DNA of 5,866 nucleotides from Omnitrophica bacterium RBG_13_46_9 (GCA_001804045.1 MHFD01000071.1:12681-18546), one strand, 5' to 3'; positions 1 through 5,866 are shown, numbered from the stretch's first letter. The notes: generated by a model from the sequence alone, not told the origin. Numbers and translations are program-made.

Positions 1-28
1 CCTTAAGACCGATGTCGTGATGAAGCGT

Positions 29-57
29 AAAAGAGATCGTCCGCAAAGATTTTTTTT
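29..57 (+). terminator. Possible weak intrinsic terminator at window edge
   Basis: An A-rich arm (29-38) can pair with a T-rich arm (48-57) across a 9-nt loop, using two G-U pairs, and the sequence ends in eight T residues. The stem is short on G-C pairs, so it is a poor terminator on paper. It lies just before a strong promoter, where the end of an upstream transcript is expected. Positions 1-28 are too short to assign to a gene: a plus-strand frame there closes at TGA 18-20 and could be the tail of an upstream gene. Confidence 0.2.
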
Positions 58-64
58 ATTTCTC

Positions 65-93
65 TTGACAACAACACCAAAATTGTATATACT
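65..93 (+). promoter_or_regulatory. Sigma70-type promoter for the merR-smc unit
   Basis: A perfect -35 box TTGACA (65-70) is followed by a 17-bp spacer and a -10 box TATACT (88-93), five of six bases matching consensus. Transcription should start near position 100, giving a leader of about 40 nt before the ATG at 142. This is the only strong promoter seen upstream of either gene, and the 11-bp gap before smc leaves no room for another, so it probably drives both. Confidence 0.7.
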
Positions 94-130
94 TACAGTG
101 AGGTAATTAAGATTATACAAACATACACAA

Positions 131-135
131 AGGTG
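131..135 (+). promoter_or_regulatory. Ribosome-binding site that sets the merR-like start
   Basis: AGGTG at 131-135 ends 6 nt before the ATG at 142. The in-frame GTG at 133 and TTG at 136 lie within or against this motif, and nothing resembling a Shine-Dalgarno sequence precedes them. The ATG at 142 is therefore preferred. Confidence 0.6.
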
Positions 136-141
136 TTGTTT

Positions 142-363
142 ATGGAAGATGAGGGCAATGTAGTTCAGAAAAGCGGATACACGCGAAGAAGGTATAACAT
201 CCAAGAAGTAGCAAGCCTACTGGGCATCTATAAAGGCACTATAAAAAACTACGAAGATAAAGGCATTTTCCCCAGGGCGCACAGAAATCCCATTAACAAA
301 TATCGTGAATACACACCGCAAGATATAGATATTCTAAGAAGGATCTTACTTAAAGGAAAGTAG
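142..363 (+). CDS. Small MerR-family winged-helix DNA-binding protein
   Basis: A 73-residue protein made of little more than a MerR-type DNA-binding head. Residues 18-43 (YNIQEVASLLGIYKGTIKNY and following) form the helix-turn-helix, with the family pattern of a sensor helix, a turn Gly (G28), a recognition helix and YEDKGIF. Residues 44-57 (PRAHRNPINKYREY) form the basic wing, and 59-70 a third helix. The C-terminal coiled coil and effector domain of full-length MerR proteins are absent, so this is a minimal type, as in BldC-like or excisionase-like proteins. The Lys/Arg-rich N-terminus (K10 to R17) may add DNA contacts. The start is ATG 142 with AGGTG upstream; GTG 133 would add three residues. 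The stop codon is 11 bp before smc and overlaps the smc ribosome-binding site, so the two are probably one operon. Seen: the fold motif and linkage. Inferred: it binds DNA, either regulating its own operon or acting alongside SMC. Its target is unknown. Confidence 0.8.
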   Translation: MEDEGNVVQKSGYTRRRYNIQEVASLLGIYKGTIKNYEDKGIFPRAHRNPINKYREYTPQDIDILRRILLKGK

Positions 364-366
364 AGG
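362..366 (+). promoter_or_regulatory. smc ribosome-binding site overlapping the upstream stop
   Basis: AGAGG at 362-366 lies 8 nt before the smc ATG and shares bases with the TAG stop (361-363) of the MerR-like gene. Ribosomes finishing the small gene would stop on the smc initiation site, which favours translational coupling. Confidence 0.6.
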
Positions 367-374
367 GTATAACG

Positions 375-3300
375 ATGTATTTTAAAGAATTGGAGATAGT
401 CGGTTTTAAGTCGTTTCCGTATAAGACAAAGATTAAATTCGAGCCGGGTGTCACGGCTGTGGTCGGGCCGAACGGATGCGGGAAAAGCAATATATCCGAT
501 GCGATAAGATGGGCCATTGGTGAACAGTCCCCGAGGTCGTTAAGGGGCTCCTGCATGGAAGATGTCATATTCAACGGGACCAATGCGATAGAGCCTATAA
601 ATATGGCCGAGGTTTCATTAACTCTATCAAATGAGGATAAAGCGCTTCCCATAGACTATAATGAGGTCACTGTAACCCGCCGCCTCTTTCGTTCCGGAGA
701 AAGCGAGTATATAATGAATAAGACCCCTGTCCGGCTGAAAGATATAAATAGTCTATTTATGGGGACCGGAATAGGGGCAAGCTCTTATTCTATCATAGAA
801 CAGAATAAGATAGACCTGATTCTCAGCTCGAAACCGGAGGAGCGCCGCTACATATTTGAGGAAGCCAGCGGCATAACAAAATATAAAGCCAAAAAGAAAG
901 AGGGATTGAGGAAATTAGAACACACTGCCGACAATCTGGTAAGGATCAATGACATTATAAACGAGGTCAAAAGACAGATCAATTCCATAGAGCGGCATGC
1001 AAAGAAGGCCGAGCGCTATAAAGAGAACTTCGAAATACTGAAGGAAGCGGAGCTGAAACTCGCTGTTTATGAACTGAGAAGCATAAATCTGGAGCTCGGG
1101 AAGAATAAAGCTTATCTGGAAGACTTATCTCAGAAGGAAAAGAACTTAAAGCTTGAGCTAGGCGATACTTTGGCGCTTATCAACAAATATCGCCAGGATA
1201 TGGACGATATCATAAAAGAACTGACCGTAGCCCAGCAGGAACTGTCGGATGCCACCCTTTTTATCGATAAGAGCAGGCATAAAGTCGAGCTTAACAAAGA
1301 GCGGATCAATGATTTGCGGAACCTCAAAGACAATTTAGAAGGGGAACTCACCGGCCTTAAAGAGAAAATACAGCTTCGGGGAGAGGAGATCAATAGGGCC
1401 AGAGAACATTTTGACAGTATTCTGAATACCAAAGAAGAGAAGGCGAAAGAGCTGAGCCGGCAGGAAGAGTCTGTAAGTGGATTCTCGCACGAGATTGCAG
1501 TCCACCAGAAAGAGCTCAAGGACGCCAAGAATAGAATCGTGGACTTGCTGGCAGTTCAGACAAAAACGAAGAACGAACTGATAAAACTGGGCGCTGATCT
1601 GCAAAACAGGAAATCACGCCTTTTAAGACTGGAGACGGAAAGGGGAAACGTTTTAAACGAGAAAAAGAGCGTAGGGTCTCTCTTGGAGAAGGCAAACGGA
1701 GAACTTGAGAACTGTAAAAAGAATGTTGAAGAACGCGCGCGCCTGCTCGATGGTGTCAGGGGCCGGCTTAATTCATGCGAGTGCGCGCTTGAGGATATCA
1801 GAAGGCATACAGCCGAGAATGAGAACATACTCAATTCTCTAAGATCAAAAGAAGAGATCCTGAAAGAAATGATAGAGACCTTCGAGGGCTTTGACAAGGG
1901 CGTTAAGGTTCTGATGGAAGGGGTAAGGACGGGGGCTTTAAGCGGCGCAATAGGGGTTGTCGCTGACATGTTAGAGCCGGAAAATGGGTATGAAGCGGCA
2001 TTAGAGACTGCGTTAGGGAAAAAGGCCCAGGCTATAATTGTCGAAGACCGTAACGCGCTTAAACAGGCGCTCGCCTTTCTCGGTAAAGACAAGTGCTCGG
2101 CCCATTTACTTATTTGTGAAGATATAAGACAAGAGGGAAAACGCCATAGTCACAAGGCCGTTATGGAGAAAGAGGGGATAATCCCGCTTTCGTCATTTAT
2201 AAAGACGGATCCTTTCTATCAGTTCATAACAGATTATCTTCTATGCGATATTTACATAGTTGAGAGCGTGGAAGCGGCTTATGACATATTGAATAAGTAC
2301 GGTGATGGCGTCAAATTTGTGACAAAGAACGGCTTCTTCATTGAAAAAGGCCACATATTCGGCGGTTCCGTTAAAAAGGAGACCTGTACCTCCATTTTTG
2401 GTCGGTCAAGGAGATTGGAAGAGGTCATAAGCGCGCAGGAGGTGATCAAGAAAGAGATAGAGGGGCTTGCGAATCAAAGGCTTGAGCGGGAAGGGGGCGT
2501 CCATGAGCTGAAGCAAGAAATCACAGCCGGCGAGAATCTGCTGAAAAAAGAGGAAATCGAATTAGCCAACGTCTTATCAAGGAAAGAGTCCGTAGAAGCA
2601 AATCTGAAAAAGATAGACGACGAATTATCGATCGTTGACCTTGAGATAAGCGAGGTGGAGGAGCTGATCAATGAGATCTCTGTTAAAGGTAACGAGCTGA
2701 ACGACCAGCTTAACGCGAATGAGCAGGATTACGCCGCCGTGCAGGATTTTGTCACTTCTCTTCAGCAGGTGATCCAGGATAAGACAAAGGCACGGAACGA
2801 TCTGATGTTCGAGATACCCAAGACGAGATCGGAAATCAGCTTTCTCTCAAACACCGAAGAGACAGAGAGGAAAAATCTAAACAGGGAAAACGTTGTATTG
2901 GAGGAACTGAAGGCACAATACGAGACCAGGAAGAGCGGTTCCCAAAGTTCTTTGGAAAAGATAGACGCGCTTGAGAGAGAAACGGATACCCTGGAAAAAG
3001 AGATAGACTCCAAAACGCAAAAAGAACTACAGCTCAGGGAAGGGCTGAACAGGATTTCAGATAATAAAAATGTCCTTTCACATAATTTGCACGAAAAAGA
3101 AGCGCTCTCTAGGTATAAGGAGACAGAGGTCGAAAAGTTCAGGGACCAGATACGCAACCTCGAGATAAAAAACAAGGAAGGCGAGCTCAAGGAGATCAAT
3201 ATAAAAGAAAAAATACGTCAGGCATATAGACTCGATGTCCAAACCCTCGATTTACAAATAGATGAAGGCATAAACTGGGAAGATGTCAGGAACCAAGTAG

Positions 3301-3965
3301 AGGTTTTAAAGATTAAAATAGAAAAGCTGGGCCCGGTCAATCTTGTGGCCATCGAAGAGCATAAAGAGCTGGAAGAGCGCTATTTATTTTTGACCCAACA
3401 GCAGGAAGATCTTGTAAGGGCGAGAGAGTCGCTCCATAGCGCGATAGCCAAGATAAACAGGACGACCAGGAAATTGTTTATGGATACCTTTCAGGGCATA
3501 CAGGTCGAATTCAAGAATTATTTCAGAATGCTTTTCGGAGGCGGGCATGCCGAGCTCCTGCTTTTAGACGATACCGATGTTTTAGAAAGCGGAATAGAGA
3601 TCGTGGTGCGGCCTCCCGGGAAGAAGCTGCAGAACCTTCTTCTGCTTTCAGGTGGAGAGAAGGCGCTTACCGCCATAGCGTTACTTTTTGCAATATTCAA
3701 GGTTAAGCCTAGCCCTTTTTGCATTCTAGATGAAGTCGATGCGGCGCTGGACGAATCCAACATAGGCCGATTCGTGAGGATATTGCAGGATTTTTTAAAG
3801 ACATCTCAATTTATCGTTATTACCCACAATAAAAAGACTATGGAGATGGCAAACGTGCTGTATGGCATCACCATGCAGGAAAAAGGTGTTTCAAAGATAG
3901 TTTCAGTTAAATTCGCAGAAGACGAAAATAAGGCACCTGCCGAAAAAGAGGAAGCCCTGGTCTAG
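375..3965 (+). CDS. smc: Chromosome partition protein SMC (condensin ATPase)
   Basis: A complete bacterial SMC of 1196 residues, close to the usual ~1190. SMC dimers, normally with ScpA and ScpB, extrude and tether DNA loops to compact and segregate sister chromosomes. Domains: N-terminal ATPase half with Walker A GPNGCGKS at 31-38, an SLRG arginine at R57 and Q-loop Q143; first coiled-coil arm about 165-500; hinge about 505-675; returning arm about 680-1010; C-terminal ATPase half with signature LSGGEK at 1091-1096, Walker B FCILDE at 1115-1120, D-loop ALDES with D1126, and switch His H1151 in VITH. The two arms are nearly equal in length, as needed for an antiparallel coiled coil. The N-terminus MYFKELEIVGFKSF is canonical, and GAGG-like AGAGG at 362-366 sits 8 nt upstream, fixing ATG 375. 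Oddities: the Q-loop reads EQNK rather than the usual GQGK, and the hinge has EKGHIFGGS with one glycine pair where many homologues have two. The last ~18 residues are an acidic, probably disordered tail. ScpA and ScpB genes are not in this window. Confidence 0.97.
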   Translation: MYFKELEIVGFKSFPYKTKIKFEPGVTAVVGPNGCGKSNISDAIRWAIGEQSPRSLRGSCMEDVIFNGTNAIEPINMAEVSLTLSNEDKALPIDYNEVTVTRRLFRSGESEYIMNKTPVRLKDINSLFMGTGIGASSYSIIEQNKIDLILSSKPEERRYIFEEASGITKYKAKKKEGLRKLEHTADNLVRINDIINEVKRQINSIERHAKKAERYKENFEILKEAELKLAVYELRSINLELGKNKAYLEDLSQKEKNLKLELGDTLALINKYRQDMDDIIKELTVAQQELSDATLFIDKSRHKVELNKERINDLRNLKDNLEGELTGLKEKIQLRGEEINRAREHFDSILNTKEEKAKELSRQEESVSGFSHEIAVHQKELKDAKNRIVDLLAVQTKTKNELIKLGADLQNRKSRLLRLETERGNVLNEKKSVGSLLEKANGELENCKKNVEERARLLDGVRGRLNSCECALEDIRRHTAENENILNSLRSKEEILKEMIETFEGFDKGVKVLMEGVRTGALSGAIGVVADMLEPENGYEAALETALGKKAQAIIVEDRNALKQALAFLGKDKCSAHLLICEDIRQEGKRHSHKAVMEKEGIIPLSSFIKTDPFYQFITDYLLCDIYIVESVEAAYDILNKYGDGVKFVTKNGFFIEKGHIFGGSVKKETCTSIFGRSRRLEEVISAQEVIKKEIEGLANQRLEREGGVHELKQEITAGENLLKKEEIELANVLSRKESVEANLKKIDDELSIVDLEISEVEELINEISVKGNELNDQLNANEQDYAAVQDFVTSLQQVIQDKTKARNDLMFEIPKTRSEISFLSNTEETERKNLNRENVVLEELKAQYETRKSGSQSSLEKIDALERETDTLEKEIDSKTQKELQLREGLNRISDNKNVLSHNLHEKEALSRYKETEVEKFRDQIRNLEIKNKEGELKEINIKEKIRQAYRLDVQTLDLQIDEGINWEDVRNQVEVLKIKIEKLGPVNLVAIEEHKELEERYLFLTQQQEDLVRARESLHSAIAKINRTTRKLFMDTFQGIQVEFKNYFRMLFGGGHAELLLLDDTDVLESGIEIVVRPPGKKLQNLLLLSGGEKALTAIALLFAIFKVKPSPFCILDEVDAALDESNIGRFVRILQDFLKTSQFIVITHNKKTMEMANVLYGITMQEKGVSKIVSVKFAEDENKAPAEKEEALV

Positions 3966-4030
3966 AGTTTGTAATAATGGGGGTGGATGTACCAGCTCAA
4001 TAATTCTGTAGCTATTTAAGATACGATTAA

Positions 4031-4072
4031 ATCCGAAATCCGAAATCCGAAATCCGAAATCCGAAGTACGAA
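4031..4072. repeat. Tandem heptamer repeat, ATCCGAA x5 plus one degenerate copy
   Basis: Five perfect back-to-back copies of ATCCGAA occupy 4031-4065, followed by a degenerate sixth unit GTACGAA (4066-4072). The array lies 65 bp after the smc stop in the spacer between convergent genes. The unit length of 7 is not a multiple of 3, and the array is not within a gene, so it is not a coding repeat. Inverted copies (TTCGGAT) follow at once, so array and hairpin form one element. I recall similar heptamer strings between genes of some uncultured bacteria, but cannot confirm that here. Confidence 0.95.
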
Positions 4073-4101
4073 ACTGTTTCGGATTTCGATATTCGGATTT
4101 T
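4049..4101. terminator. Long imperfect hairpin built from heptamer repeats; possible bidirectional terminator
   Basis: The repeat arm folds onto its inverted copy. The tip is CGAAA-CTG-TTTCG (4069-4081), a 5-bp stem with a 3-nt loop. Below it come an A-G mismatch, six pairs including one G-T (4062-4067 with 4083-4088), a 3x3 internal loop, then nine pairs plus a G-T (4049-4058 with 4092-4101). The plus-strand side ends in TTTT, but there is no true long U-tract on either strand. Its position between the ends of smc and the cyclase gene suggests that it blocks read-through from both. A mobile or REP-like palindromic element is the alternative. Confidence 0.45.
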
Positions 4102-4239
4102 CCGCCTTAAAGCGGATCGGCCCAAGCGATAGCATTTGGCGGAAGAGTTTAACGTGTCCGGCAAGCGTAAAAAGCGGTGCCTAATTACTGGGCATTAACA
4201 GCGCATCTTTTTATGCCAATCTGCGCGTAAATGCCAGCC
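4102..4239. other. Rest of the convergent spacer, no gene seen
   Basis: No plausible gene is visible. A small G-C hairpin TCCGC-CTTAAA-GCGGA (4101-4116) directly follows the heptamer hairpin, and TTCCGCC (4100-4106) could instead pair with GGCGGAA (4138-4144). Nearer the cyclase end, GCGCA and TGCGC (about 4201-4227) form a loose inverted repeat. None is followed by a convincing U-tract, so the terminator of the cyclase gene remains uncertain. Confidence 0.4.
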
Positions 4240-5451
4240 TTATTTCTTCTTCCCAAACCCGAATAGACCCTTTTCCAGACGGGGATTATAAGCGCATACC
4301 TTATTTTTGCCCGTTCTTTTGGCCTCGTAAAGGGCGATATCAGCTTTATGGATCAGGGTATCCTTATCGGCACCGTCATAGGGGAATGTCGAGATCCCTA
4401 TACTTATGGTGAGATGGTAAATGTTTTGAGGCAGCTCCATAGACGCAAATGATTCCGCGATTTCTTTTCTGAGCCTTTCGGAAATGATCGTTGCTATTTG
4501 CTTTGAGGTGTTGGGCATGATGATCGTGAATTCTTCTCCGCCATATCTTGCCACAAAGTCCTCTCTTCTTGACTTCTGGCTCAGGATGGAGGCTATCCGT
4601 TTAATGGCCTCATCACCTTCGCGGTGGCCCATTGAGTCGTTATAAGGCTTAAAATTGTCTATGTCTATCATAAGGACGCTTAGGTTCCTGTCGCCGATCC
4701 TGCCCTTTTCTACCTCTTTTGCCAACGTCTTGTGAAGTTCTCCAGAATTCCATAATTTTGTAAGCCAGTCGGTCTTTGACAGGTACTCCGTCTCTTCGTA
4801 AAGGCGGGAATTTTCTATTGCCAGTCCGGCATGGTTTGCAAACATGGTCAGGATCCTTATGTCGGATTTTGTTATAGGTTTTTTCGTAAATATGTTATCG
4901 ACCAGGATGGCCCCAAGCGTTTTTTCCTTGGTCTTTAACGGCACGGTGACAAAAAAGTCCGTGCTCAGCAGATTTTTGAGGATGGGCGAGACCTTTTTTT
5001 TGGCATCTTCAGTCGTTACCTCAAAAGGCATGCCTTCCAGGATTGTGAGGGCCAATATTCCCATGTCCTCGGTTATGGGTATTTTTATGCCTTTTACCAG
5101 GATATTAAGCTTGGATTCCGAGTCCCTCTTGAACTTATCGTATGAATTTAGCAGATCTTCCAGGGAGAGATCGGCCTGCTCTATGCCCTTCCATATCTTG
5201 TCCGCTTCTTCGCCGGAATGGGGGCCTATACCCATTTTGCCTTCGAGGACGTTCTCTTTGTCATTCACCAAAAACAACATAGCCCTGTTAAAGCCAAGAC
5301 CTTCATGGGAGGTGAGGCCGGTCAATATCATGTAGAAGATCTGGTCGAGCTTAAGCGTGGTCCTCATCGCATTAGAGACTTCGTAGAGGATACTTAGCTC
5401 TCGCTTGATCCGATCAGGGTATCCTTGATTTAAAGGGCCTAGAATTGCCAT
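4240..5451 (-). CDS. GAF-GGDEF diguanylate cyclase
   Basis: A 403-residue cytoplasmic protein predicted to condense two GTP into the second messenger c-di-GMP. It has no signal peptide or membrane segment. Residues about 15-215 form a GAF-type sensor (SNAMRTTLKLDQIFYMIL, then GFNRAMLFLV) with a long mid-domain insertion, about 90-165, rich in charged residues. A short helical linker (about 207-226) leads to the GGDEF domain, about 228-390. Catalytic residues are present at standard spacing: metal ligand D263, substrate residues N271 and D280, and motif GGEEF at 304-308. The inhibitory I-site RxxD is R295-D298, six residues before the motif as in PleD, so product feedback is expected. The usual NRR of the domain start is NSG (235-237). 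No EAL or HD-GYP domain is attached. The basic tail FGFGKKK ends the protein. The ATG at 5451 has no Shine-Dalgarno sequence but sits 9 nt after a -10 box. The GAF ligand and the output pathway cannot be read from sequence. Confidence 0.93.
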   Translation of the reverse strand: MAILGPLNQGYPDRIKRELSILYEVSNAMRTTLKLDQIFYMILTGLTSHEGLGFNRAMLFLVNDKENVLEGKMGIGPHSGEEADKIWKGIEQADLSLEDLLNSYDKFKRDSESKLNILVKGIKIPITEDMGILALTILEGMPFEVTTEDAKKKVSPILKNLLSTDFFVTVPLKTKEKTLGAILVDNIFTKKPITKSDIRILTMFANHAGLAIENSRLYEETEYLSKTDWLTKLWNSGELHKTLAKEVEKGRIGDRNLSVLMIDIDNFKPYNDSMGHREGDEAIKRIASILSQKSRREDFVARYGGEEFTIIMPNTSKQIATIISERLRKEIAESFASMELPQNIYHLTISIGISTFPYDGADKDTLIHKADIALYEAKRTGKNKVCAYNPRLEKGLFGFGKKK

Positions 5452-5460
5452 AGTAAAAAT

Positions 5461-5488
5461 AGTTTAACACAATTGGCCATGCTGTCAA
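5461..5488 (-). promoter_or_regulatory. Promoter of the diguanylate cyclase gene, predicting a near-leaderless mRNA
   Basis: On the minus strand a perfect -35 TTGACA (5488-5483) is followed by a 16-bp spacer and TAAACT (5466-5461), four of six bases matching the -10 consensus. Only 9 nt separate the -10 box from the ATG at 5451, so transcription should start about 3 nt before the start codon. The absence of a purine-rich ribosome-binding site fits leaderless initiation. Confidence 0.5.
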
Positions 5489-5558
5489 GAAATATTGCAG
5501 AGAATAACGGGCTGTTTGGGCTATATCGTCAGGATTTAAGTTGATTACAAGGGGGTTC

Positions 5559-5582
5559 CGGCGATTGAAACTTGAATCTCCG
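5559..5582. repeat. Short hairpin in the divergent spacer
   Basis: CGGCGATT (5559-5566) pairs with AATCTCCG (5575-5582) with one mismatch across an 8-nt loop. No T-run follows on either strand, so it is not a standard terminator. It lies upstream of the cyclase -35 box and could be an operator, but only the symmetry is seen. Confidence 0.35.
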
Positions 5583-5626
5583 TAATCTGGATCACATCTT
5601 TTTATAAGCAAAGAATCACCGTAGTC
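5574..5626. repeat. Pair of 14-bp direct repeats, GAATCnCCGTAnTC
   Basis: GAATCTCCGTAATC (5574-5587) and GAATCACCGTAGTC (5613-5626) match at 12 of 14 positions, with starts 39 bp apart. Direct repeats between divergent promoters can be binding sites for a regulator, but no protein can be assigned and a chance or duplication origin is equally possible. Confidence 0.5.
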
Positions 5627-5697
5627 ACGCATATCCTGAGTAGATAAGCGGCTTGCAGGGTCCGGAGGGAGCGCATTCTAAACCATGGCACCATGCC

Positions 5698-5713
5698 AAG
5701 GTATTTAAACCTT
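5698..5713. promoter_or_regulatory. Inverted repeat AAGGT-ATTTAA-ACCTT near the uvrA promoter
   Basis: Two 5-bp arms (5698-5702 and 5709-5713) flank a 6-bp A/T centre. The element is about 20 bp upstream of the best uvrA -35 box and next to the region used by the alternative TATAAT. It does not match the E. coli or B. subtilis LexA boxes. An operator role is a guess from position and symmetry. Confidence 0.25.
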
Positions 5714-5731
5714 AAAATGAATTGTTACATA

Positions 5732-5760
5732 TTGCCTATAATAATAACATATGATAGAAT
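5732..5760 (+). promoter_or_regulatory. Extended -10 promoter of uvrA, predicting a near-leaderless mRNA
   Basis: TTGCCT (5732-5737), a 17-bp spacer and TAGAAT (5755-5760) preceded by TGA (5752-5754) form an extended -10 promoter. The -10 box ends 9 nt before the uvrA ATG, so the start site should fall about 3 nt upstream of the codon, and no Shine-Dalgarno sequence is present. A perfect TATAAT at 5737-5742 is an alternative -10 (start near 5749) but has no good -35 partner at 16-18 bp. Confidence 0.45.
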
Positions 5761-5769
5761 AGTGGCGCT

Positions 5770-5866
5770 ATGGAGAAAAAAAGTTTAGTTATAAAAGGCG
5801 CTAAAGAGCATAACCTAAAAAATATCGATGTAGAGATTCCGCGGAACACACTGTGTGTTATTACAG
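5770..5866 (+). CDS. uvrA: Excinuclease ABC subunit A, 5' end only
   Basis: The first 32 codons plus one base of UvrA, cut by the window end. UvrA is the damage-sensing ABC-type ATPase of nucleotide excision repair. It dimerises, loads UvrB onto lesions and then leaves. The visible segment MEKKSLVIKGAKEHNLKNID and the following VEIPRNTLCVIT match the conserved UvrA opening (I-x-G-A-x-E-H-N-L-K-N-I-D-V-x-I-P-R), which ends just before the first Walker A, GLSGSGKSS; the last base fits its first Gly. The start ATG 5770 gives the normal short N-terminus. No ribosome-binding site is seen upstream, which matches the proposed leaderless transcript. The gene runs divergently from the cyclase gene. 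Zinc-finger and ABC motifs lie outside the window and cannot be checked. Confidence 0.93.
   Translation, partial: MEKKSLVIKGAKEHNLKNIDVEIPRNTLCVIT

Larger units (their letters stand above)
5489..5731. other. Core of the divergent cyclase-uvrA spacer, no gene seen
   Basis: The whole spacer is 318 bp (5452-5769), and this middle part has no supported gene. It holds a short hairpin, a pair of near-identical 14-bp direct repeats and a small inverted repeat next to the uvrA promoter, each listed separately. A minus-strand open frame crosses it (5632-5414), but it also covers the cyclase promoter and start and lacks a well-spaced ribosome-binding site, so I do not call it. No tRNA or known riboswitch fold was recognised. 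Confidence 0.5.

Noticed and set aside
133..141. GTG 133 and TTG 136 as alternative starts of the MerR-like gene.
   Set aside because: Both coincide with or touch the AGGTG motif that serves the ATG at 142, and neither has its own ribosome-binding site.
1130..3763. Several antisense open frames within smc, Ser/Phe/Leu-rich.
   Set aside because: These are shadows of a Glu/Lys-rich coiled-coil gene, with no ribosome-binding sites and no recognisable domains.
5551..5571. GCGATTGAAAC resembles the 3' end of some CRISPR repeats.
   Set aside because: There is one copy only, with no regularly spaced second repeat and no cas genes in the window.
5414..5632. Minus-strand open frame of 72 codons crossing the cyclase promoter and start.
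   Set aside because: It overlaps the promoter and first codons of a well-supported gene in another frame, has no properly spaced ribosome-binding site, and its DYGDS repeats simply reflect the DNA direct repeats.
5650..5694. Sequence ending in GGCACCA that resembles a tRNA 3' end.
   Set aside because: There is no T-stem that pairs, no TTCRA loop with matching arms, and no acceptor or anticodon stem on either strand.
5851..5866. CTGTGTGTTATTACAG fits the E. coli LexA pattern CTGT-N8-ACAG, and overlaps a 15-bp palindrome AACACAC-T-GTGTGTT (5845-5859).
   Set aside because: It lies about 80 bp inside uvrA coding sequence, and the conserved LxVITG peptide dictates most of the bases. LexA boxes also differ between phyla, so coincidence is the simpler reading.

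Overview
The window looks like ordinary bacterial chromosome of moderate base composition. It holds three complete genes and the start of a fourth, with no plasmid, phage or insertion-sequence signature. Lineage cannot be settled from this sequence. The SMC Q-loop context (IEQNKID rather than the common GQG form), the GAF-GGDEF protein with an expanded GAF, and the intergenic heptamer repeats remind me of uncultured PVC-side lineages such as Omnitrophota. That is recollection, not a database result.

Layout. Positions 1-64 are the edge of the window and end in a T-rich stretch that could be a weak terminator. A clear sigma70-type promoter (TTGACA, 17 bp, TATACT; 65-93) drives a two-gene unit: a 73-residue MerR-type winged-helix DNA-binding protein (142-363), then, 11 bp later, a full-length SMC condensin ATPase (375-3965). 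The SMC ribosome-binding site overlaps the stop codon of the small gene, so translation is probably coupled. A 274-bp convergent spacer follows. It holds five perfect tandem copies of ATCCGAA that run into an inverted copy, giving a long imperfect hairpin. On the minus strand is a soluble GAF-GGDEF diguanylate cyclase (5451-4240) with every catalytic residue and an intact RxxD inhibitory site. A 318-bp divergent spacer separates it from the first 32 codons of uvrA (5770 to the window end).

How the parts relate. smc (chromosome organisation) and uvrA (nucleotide excision repair) are core genome-maintenance genes. The cyclase is an independent signalling gene between them. The most useful observations are: (1) a tiny MerR-like DNA-binding protein co-transcribed with smc, a candidate regulator or partner of condensin; (2) both divergent genes lack a Shine-Dalgarno sequence and have a -10 box exactly 9 nt before the ATG, which predicts nearly leaderless mRNAs, whereas the merR-smc unit has a leader and ribosome-binding sites; (3) the heptamer-repeat hairpin between the convergent genes. 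No convincing new multi-gene system (defence, CRISPR, secretion or similar) is visible.
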